Below are positions 59,361 to 64,000 of a stretch of DNA of 64,000 nucleotides, piece by piece. Every line of letters starts with the position of its first letter. The first letter of the stretch is position 1. Source of the stretch: Nocardioides jiangsuensis (GTDB lineage Bacteria; Actinomycetota; Actinomycetes; Propionibacteriales; Nocardioidaceae). Where the stretch lies: the NCBI RefSeq assembly GCF_019679455.1, contig NZ_JAIEZQ010000001.1, positions 1,550,001 to 1,614,000 on the forward strand, given 5' to 3'. The translations under genes and the position numbers were made by a program. A model generated the notes under the pieces. It saw nothing but the letters and a program-made list of their open reading frames with translations, was not told the origin of the DNA and did not search any database.

Positions 59361-60512
59361 ATGGACCTGGCCCTGACGGAGGACCAGCGCAACTTCCAGG
59401 CGCTCGCGCGCGAGTTCCTCGACAAGGAGGTCGTGCCGCACCGGGCCGCCTGGGACCGCGCCGAGTCCGTCGACACCGCGATCATCCCCGCGCTCGGCGA
59501 GATCGGCTTCTTCGGGCTGACCATCCCCGAGGAGTACGGCGGCCTCGGTGGCGACTACCTCACCTACTGCCTCGGCATGGAGGAGCTCGGGCGCGCCGAC
59601 TCGTCCGTGCGGGGGATCGTCTCGGTCTCGATGGGTCTGGTCGGCAAGTCGGTCCTGGCGCACGGCACCGAGGAGCAGAAGCAGCGGTGGCTGCCCGGCA
59701 TCGCCGCCGGCACCCTGCTCGGCTGCTTCGGCCTCACCGAGCCCGACACCGGGTCGGACGCCGGCAACCTCCGCACCCGCGCCACGCGGGACGGTGACGA
59801 CTACGTGCTCAACGGCGCCAAGATCTTCATCACCAACGGCACCTGGGCCGACGTCTGCCTGGTGTTCGCGCGGACTGGCGAGGCGGGACCCAAGGGCGTC
59901 TCGGCCTTCCTGGTCCCCACCGACACCCCCGGCTTCGGCCGCACCGAGATCAAGGGCAAGCTCGGCCTGCGCGGCCAGGCCACCGCCGAGATCGCCCTCG
60001 ACGACGTGCGCGTGCCGGCGAGCGCGATGCTCGGCGCCGAGGGGGAGGGGTTCACGGTCGCGATGCAGTCGCTCGACAAGGGCCGCGTCTCGGTCGCCGC
60101 GGGCTGCGTCGGGATCATCCAGGGCTGCCTCGAGGCGGTCGTCTCCTACAGCACCGAGCGCACCCAGTTCGGCCGCCCGCTGGCCTCGTTCCAGATGGTC
60201 CAGGACATGGTCGCCGACATCTCCGTCGACGCCGACGCGGCGCGGCTGCTCACCTGGCGCGCCGCGGACCTGATCGAGCGGGGCGAGCCGTACGGAGTCG
60301 CCGCCTCCAAGGCGAAGCTGTTCGCCTCCGAGGCCGCCGTCCGCGCCGCGAACCTCGCCATCCAGGTGTACGGCGGCTACGGGTACGTCGACGATTACCC
60401 GGTGCAGAAGTACATGCGCGACGCCCGCGTGATGACGCTCTACGAAGGCACCAGCCAGATCCAGAAGCTCCTCATCGGGCGCGCCGAGACCGGCGTCAAC
60501 GCCTTCCTCTGA
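59361..60512 (+). CDS. Acyl-CoA dehydrogenase, short/medium-chain type
   Basis: This 383-residue enzyme has GCFGLTEPDTGSDAGNLRTRA and GAKIFITNGTWADVCLVFARTG FAD motifs and the complete C-terminal catalytic region VMTLYEGTSQIQKLLIGRAETG with Glu in YEGT. It resembles butyryl-CoA-type dehydrogenases and oxidises short or medium acyl-CoA to enoyl-CoA, passing electrons to ETF. ATG 59361 has CGGAGGAAG directly before it. It is divergent from the TetR gene and 35 nt before the next dehydrogenase gene. Confidence 0.92.
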   Translation: MDLALTEDQRNFQALAREFLDKEVVPHRAAWDRAESVDTAIIPALGEIGFFGLTIPEEYGGLGGDYLTYCLGMEELGRADSSVRGIVSVSMGLVGKSVLAHGTEEQKQRWLPGIAAGTLLGCFGLTEPDTGSDAGNLRTRATRDGDDYVLNGAKIFITNGTWADVCLVFARTGEAGPKGVSAFLVPTDTPGFGRTEIKGKLGLRGQATAEIALDDVRVPASAMLGAEGEGFTVAMQSLDKGRVSVAAGCVGIIQGCLEAVVSYSTERTQFGRPLASFQMVQDMVADISVDADAARLLTWRAADLIERGEPYGVAASKAKLFASEAAVRAANLAIQVYGGYGYVDDYPVQKYMRDARVMTLYEGTSQIQKLLIGRAETGVNAFL

Positions 60513-60547
60513 CCGCTGCGTTCCCCTCCTCGAAAGGCAGTCCCCCT

Positions 60548-61792
60548 ATGGCTCGCAAGACCCCCCAGTCCCCGCTTGGCCTGTTCGGTACCGATGCGTT
60601 GGTCGGGGAGGAGGAGCTGGCGATCCGGGACACGGTGGCCCGGTTCGTGGAGCAGCGGGTCCGGCCGGAGGTGGCGGGCTGGTACGAGGCGGCGGCGTTG
60701 CCGGTGCGGGACCTGGCCAGGGAGCTCGGGTCGTTGGGGGTGCTGGGCATGCACCTGGACGGCTACGGCTGCGCGGGCACCTCGGCGACCGCGTACGGGT
60801 TGGCGTGCATGGAGCTGGAGGCCGGCGACTCCGGGCTGCGGTCGCTGGTCAGCGTGCAGGGGTCGCTGGCGATGTATGCGATCTACCGGCACGGCAGCGA
60901 GGAGCAGAAGCAGGCGTGGCTGCCGGCGATGGCCGCCGGTGAGGCGATCGGCTGCTTCGGGCTGACCGAGCCCGACTTCGGGTCCAACCCGGCCGGGATG
61001 CGCACCCGCGCCCGCCGGGACCCGGGCGGGGACTGGGTGCTGTCGGGGTCGAAGATGTGGATCACCAACGGGTCGGTCGCCGACGTCGCGGTGGTCTGGG
61101 CCCAGACCGACCCCGACGACGACACCGGCGACGGCACCGGCGACGGCAACGGCACCGGCGACGGGCGGGGTGGGCCGGTGGTCCGCGGGTTCGTGGTGCC
61201 CACCGACACCCCCGGGTTCTCCGCCCCGGAGATCACCCGGAAGATGTCGCTGCGCGCCAGCGTCACCTCCGAGCTGGTCCTGGACGGGGTGCGGCTGCCC
61301 GCGGACGCGGTGCTGCCCGGGGCCAGGGGGTTGTCCGGGCCGCTGTCGTGCCTGAACGAGGCCCGGTACGGGATCGTGTTCGGTGCCCTGGGCGCGGCCC
61401 GGGACTGCCTGGAGACCACGATCGCCTACGCCGGCGAGCGCGAGATCTTCGACAAGCCGCTCGCCGCCTACCAGCTGACCCAGGCCAAGCTGGCCGACCT
61501 GACCCTCGAGCTCGGGAAGGGGATGCTGCTCGCGCTGCACCTCGGCGCTTTGAAGGACGCCGGGCGGCTGCGCCCCGAGCAGGTGTCGCTGGGCAAGCTG
61601 AACAACGTCCGGGAGGCGATCGCGATCGCCCGGGAGTGCCGCACCATCCTCGGCGCGGCCGGGATCACCCTGGAGTACCCGCTGATGCGGCACGCCAACA
61701 ACCTGGAGTCCGTGCTCACCTACGAGGGCACCTCCGAGGTCCACCAGCTCGTCATCGGCCAGGCCCTCACCGGCCACGGAGCCTTCCGGTAA
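60548..61792 (+). CDS. Glutaryl-CoA dehydrogenase-like acyl-CoA dehydrogenase
   Basis: The 414-residue protein has CFGLTEPDFGSNPAGMRTRARRD and SKMWITNGSVADVAVVWAQT FAD motifs and LTYEGTSEVHQLVIGQALTGHGAFR with catalytic Glu. The ending GHGAFR, VLPGARGLSGPLSCLNEARYGIVFGALGAARD and the EYPLMRHANNLESV segment are characteristic of glutaryl-CoA dehydrogenase. It is expected to oxidise and decarboxylate glutaryl-CoA to crotonyl-CoA in lysine, tryptophan or aromatic degradation. An insertion of about 18 Asp/Gly/Thr residues (near residue 190) interrupts a surface loop. Codons ending in T or TTG are somewhat commoner in the first third than in neighbours. Confidence 0.85.
   Translation: MARKTPQSPLGLFGTDALVGEEELAIRDTVARFVEQRVRPEVAGWYEAAALPVRDLARELGSLGVLGMHLDGYGCAGTSATAYGLACMELEAGDSGLRSLVSVQGSLAMYAIYRHGSEEQKQAWLPAMAAGEAIGCFGLTEPDFGSNPAGMRTRARRDPGGDWVLSGSKMWITNGSVADVAVVWAQTDPDDDTGDGTGDGNGTGDGRGGPVVRGFVVPTDTPGFSAPEITRKMSLRASVTSELVLDGVRLPADAVLPGARGLSGPLSCLNEARYGIVFGALGAARDCLETTIAYAGEREIFDKPLAAYQLTQAKLADLTLELGKGMLLALHLGALKDAGRLRPEQVSLGKLNNVREAIAIARECRTILGAAGITLEYPLMRHANNLESVLTYEGTSEVHQLVIGQALTGHGAFR
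61124..61165 (+). repeat. 12-bp repeat within the glutaryl-CoA dehydrogenase-like gene
   Basis: accggcgacggc occurs at 61124-61135 and 61136-61147, and as accggcgacggg at 61154-61165 after a 6-nt half unit. It encodes the TGDG repeat of the surface insertion. Confidence 0.8.
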
Positions 61793-61819
61793 CCGTCGCG
61801 ACAGATCGAGAGGAACCCC

Positions 61820-62758
61820 ATGCCCGTCGACCCGCACCTCGCCGGACTGCTCCAGATGATGGAGACCGCGGCGGCGCCCCCGATGTCCGAGGGGACGCCG
61901 GCCGAGGCCCGCGCCGCCTTCCGCAAGCTCTCCGTCGACGCCCGCCAGGCGCACCAGGTGGTGCCGGTGGCGAGCGTCGAGGAGGTCGCCGTCCCGGGTC
62001 CCCCCGGCGACCTCGCCGCCCGGGTCTACCGCCCCGAGGAGAGCGGGCCGGTGCCCACCGTGGTCCTCTTCCACGGCGGCGGCTGGGTGGTCGGCGACCT
62101 GGACACCCACGACAACGCCGCGCGCAGCATCTGCCGCGACGCCCGGGCGGTCGTGGTCTCGGTTGACTACCGGCTCGCCCCCGAGGCGCCGTTCCCCGCG
62201 GCCGTGGACGACGCGGTCGCCGCCACGGCGTGGGTCGCGGAGCACCTCGCCGACCTCGGCGGGGACGACCGGCTCGCGGTGGCCGGCGACAGTGCGGGCG
62301 GCAACCTCGCCGCGGTCGTCGCGCAGCACGCCCGGGACACGGGCGGTCCCGCGATCGCCGCCCAGCTGCTGGTCTACCCCGCGGTCGACGTCCTCGGGGA
62401 GTTCCCCTCCCGCGCCGAGAACGGCACCGGCTACTTCCTCGACCTGCCCACGATGGCCTGGTTCATGGGCCACTACGCCGGCGGGCACGACCGCCTCGAC
62501 GACCCGCGGCTGTCCCCGCTGCGCGCCCAGGACCTCGGCGGGCTCCCGCCCGCGGTCGTGGTCACCGCGGAGTTCGACCCGCTGCGCGACGAGGGCGAGG
62601 CGTACGCCGAGCGGCTGCGTGCGTCGGGGGTGCGGGTCGACGTACGGCGGTTCGACGGGATGATCCACGGGTTCTTCGACATGGGGCTGTTCTCCCCGGG
62701 TGCCCAGAAGGCGGTCGACGAGACCTGCGAACGGTTCGCGGAGCTGCTGGGGGGTTGA
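61820..62758 (+). CDS. HSL-family alpha/beta hydrolase (esterase/lipase)
   Basis: The 312-residue serine hydrolase of the hormone-sensitive-lipase group has oxyanion motif FHGGGWVVGD, nucleophile elbow GDSAGGNL, catalytic Asp in TAEFDPLRDEGEAY and His in IHGFFDM. No signal peptide is seen, so it is cytosolic. It hydrolyses carboxyl esters of short or medium acyl chains. It follows the dehydrogenase genes by 28 nt on the same strand and may release the acid they degrade. It converges on the regulator gene with only 6 nt between the two stops. Confidence 0.9.
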   Translation: MPVDPHLAGLLQMMETAAAPPMSEGTPAEARAAFRKLSVDARQAHQVVPVASVEEVAVPGPPGDLAARVYRPEESGPVPTVVLFHGGGWVVGDLDTHDNAARSICRDARAVVVSVDYRLAPEAPFPAAVDDAVAATAWVAEHLADLGGDDRLAVAGDSAGGNLAAVVAQHARDTGGPAIAAQLLVYPAVDVLGEFPSRAENGTGYFLDLPTMAWFMGHYAGGHDRLDDPRLSPLRAQDLGGLPPAVVVTAEFDPLRDEGEAYAERLRASGVRVDVRRFDGMIHGFFDMGLFSPGAQKAVDETCERFAELLGG

Positions 62759-62764
62759 GGAGGG

Positions 62765-63979
62765 TCAGCCGTCGGCGTCGGCGGCGCGACGGGCACCCAC
62801 CGCGACCAGGCCCAGCGCCAGCAGCAGCCGGTCGCGCGCGTCGGCCAGGCTGCGTCCGGTCAGCGCCTCGATCTGCTTGAGCCGGTAGATCACCGTGTTC
62901 CGGTGGCAGAACAACGCCTCCGCGGCATGCGTGGGGGAGCCGTTGTGGTCGACCAGCGCGCCCAGCGTCTCCAGCAGCACCTCGGCCTGCTGCGGGGGCA
63001 GCGCCAGGACCGGGCCGACCGTGACCGAGAGCAGCACCGAGGTGACCTCCGGGCTGCCGCTGAGCAGCACCTCGGGCAGCCGCTCGGTCACCGACACCAG
63101 CTGCTGGGCGCCGCGGGGGACGGTCTCGGCGGCTCGCGCGGCCAGCTGGTAGGCCGTCGCGAACCCGGCGACCCCCTCCGCGGACGGGGCGACGCCGACC
63201 CGGCCCGCCACGCACGGCTCGAGCAGGGTCACCGTCTGCCGGACGCCGTGCTCCCCGGTGGCGACCAGCCCGAAGTAGGTGCCTCCGCGCACGTGCCAGT
63301 GCGAGACCACCCCGGCCCGTTCCAGCCGGTCCTCGGGCGCCCGCAGCGGCTCGTCGAGCGAGCCGTCGAACGGCGCCACGACGCAGACCACCGGCTCGTC
63401 CACGCCGACCCCGAGGATGTCCCGCGCCTCGCTGGCGAAGCCGGGATCGGCGCCCCGCCCCTCCACCAGGCCGTCGAGGAAGCTCTGCTGGCGCTGCAGG
63501 TCGCGACGCTGGAGCCGTGCGCTCTCGCGCCGGTAGGACTCGACCAGGGTGGCGTTCTGCACGTCGAGCGCGTTCCACACCCGCTGGCCGGCCATCAGCA
63601 GCACGTGGTCGTCGACGTGCAGCCGGTCGGCGCGGCTCTGCTCGAGCAGCGCCTCCCACAGCACCCGGGTGCCGAGGCTGTAGGCGTTGAGCACCAACTC
63701 CATCGGGACGCCCTGCCGCGCACGCCGCCGCCCGGTGTCGCGCCAGACGTGGACCGCGCGCTCCTCGGGGTCGGCGATGCCGGCCATGGTCCGGATCCCG
63801 CGGCGGACGTGCTCGCGGGTGTTGGAGCGGACGTCGGCGCGCAGCTCGGGGCCGGCCTTGTCGTACCACTCCCGGTCCTTCTCCAGCAGGGTCAGCGCGA
63901 TGTCGTCCGCGATCGCGTCCGCACTGCCGAGCAGGGACGCCCAGGCGTTCCTGATCTGCTCCTCCAGCTCCTCGTCCAC
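62765..63979 (-). CDS. PucR/CdaR-family helix-turn-helix regulator (start may lie beyond the right edge)
   Basis: About 404 residues are present from GTG 63979, only 21 nt from the window end, so an earlier start outside the window is possible. The N-terminal RsbR-like helical region (ELEEQIRNAWASLLGSADAIADDIALTLLEKDREWYDKAG) is followed by a GGDEF-like central domain and a C-terminal HTH_30 (HAAEALFCHRNTVIYRLKQIEALTGRSLAD). It is a paralogue in architecture of the regulator at 3245. Convergence with the esterase gene gives no clear target; its operon partners lie to the right. Confidence 0.85.
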   Translation of the reverse strand: MDEELEEQIRNAWASLLGSADAIADDIALTLLEKDREWYDKAGPELRADVRSNTREHVRRGIRTMAGIADPEERAVHVWRDTGRRRARQGVPMELVLNAYSLGTRVLWEALLEQSRADRLHVDDHVLLMAGQRVWNALDVQNATLVESYRRESARLQRRDLQRQQSFLDGLVEGRGADPGFASEARDILGVGVDEPVVCVVAPFDGSLDEPLRAPEDRLERAGVVSHWHVRGGTYFGLVATGEHGVRQTVTLLEPCVAGRVGVAPSAEGVAGFATAYQLAARAAETVPRGAQQLVSVTERLPEVLLSGSPEVTSVLLSVTVGPVLALPPQQAEVLLETLGALVDHNGSPTHAAEALFCHRNTVIYRLKQIEALTGRSLADARDRLLLALGLVAVGARRAADADG

Positions 63980-64000
63980 GACCGGCCGGGAGCCGCCGGC

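Noticed and set aside
1-64000. tRNA, rRNA, IS elements, attachment sites and replication origins
   Set aside because: All sizeable gaps were read on both strands; no cloverleaf, transposase, integrase or DnaA-box cluster was seen. A covariance-model scan would be needed to exclude small RNAs.

Overview
The window is very GC-rich chromosomal DNA from an actinobacterium. Short GTG/ATG overlaps between genes, leaderless-looking promoters (TAG-type -10 boxes 6-7 nt before a start codon), two 13E12-type (DUF222) HNH nuclease genes, homologues of polyol and acyl-CoA catabolism genes, and an actinobacterial-type LexA box all point to the Nocardioidaceae or a close relative such as Nocardioides. That assignment is an inference from gene content. 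No rRNA, tRNA, CRISPR array, transposase or prophage was seen. Layout, left to right. (1) 1-4697, minus strand: an MHS-type transporter, an SDR dehydrogenase and an SCP2-type thiolase cut by the left edge, preceded by a PucR/CdaR-type regulator and a 73-residue protein built of two repeats. (2) 4819-15343, plus: a secreted phosphoesterase lipoprotein, then a polyol catabolic locus with a DeoR regulator, an ABC importer (binding protein and two permeases, no ATPase), three polyol or alcohol dehydrogenases and a xylulokinase-type kinase. (3) 15363-17917: divergent fumarylacetoacetase and homogentisate dioxygenase genes of tyrosine breakdown, with a palindrome between them. (4) 17991-19301: an orphan RsbW-like ATPase-PAS protein. 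(5) 19568-28030, plus: malate synthase, the three glycolate oxidase subunits GlcD-GlcE-GlcF, a lactate/glycolate permease and an IclR regulator. Together they should take up glycolate (or lactate) and convert it through glyoxylate to malate. (6) 28086-34884: an adenosine deaminase family enzyme, a YdeP-type molybdopterin oxidoreductase, a DUF222-HNH gene whose start codon lies inside a perfect SOS box, and an OFA-type anion antiporter with a 33-residue partner peptide. (7) 34990-45878, minus: a compact nine-gene operon for a surface or exported glycan. It holds glycosyltransferases (one a double-domain fusion), a deacetylase, a FemAB/GNAT-type acyltransferase, a GH16 lipoprotein, a Wzx-like flippase fused to a sugar/aminoglycoside kinase-like domain, and three membrane proteins. 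A 425-nt AT-richer region with several inverted and direct repeats precedes it. (8) 46304-56926: a TetR regulator and its probable operator, then ten plus-strand genes of acyl-CoA beta-oxidation (four acyl-CoA dehydrogenases, thiolase, three SDRs, a MaoC hydratase and an ACAD10/11-type phosphotransferase). (9) 57163-64000: a second DUF222-HNH gene with a degenerate SOS-like box and a duplicated 3' end, a second TetR gene divergent from an acyl-CoA dehydrogenase, a glutaryl-CoA-type dehydrogenase, an HSL-family esterase, and a CdaR-type regulator at the right edge. The most interesting elements are the glycan operon with its flippase-kinase fusion and minisatellite-linked double glycosyltransferase, the SOS boxes on both DUF222 genes, and the RNA-structure candidates in front of the PucR gene and the glycan operon.
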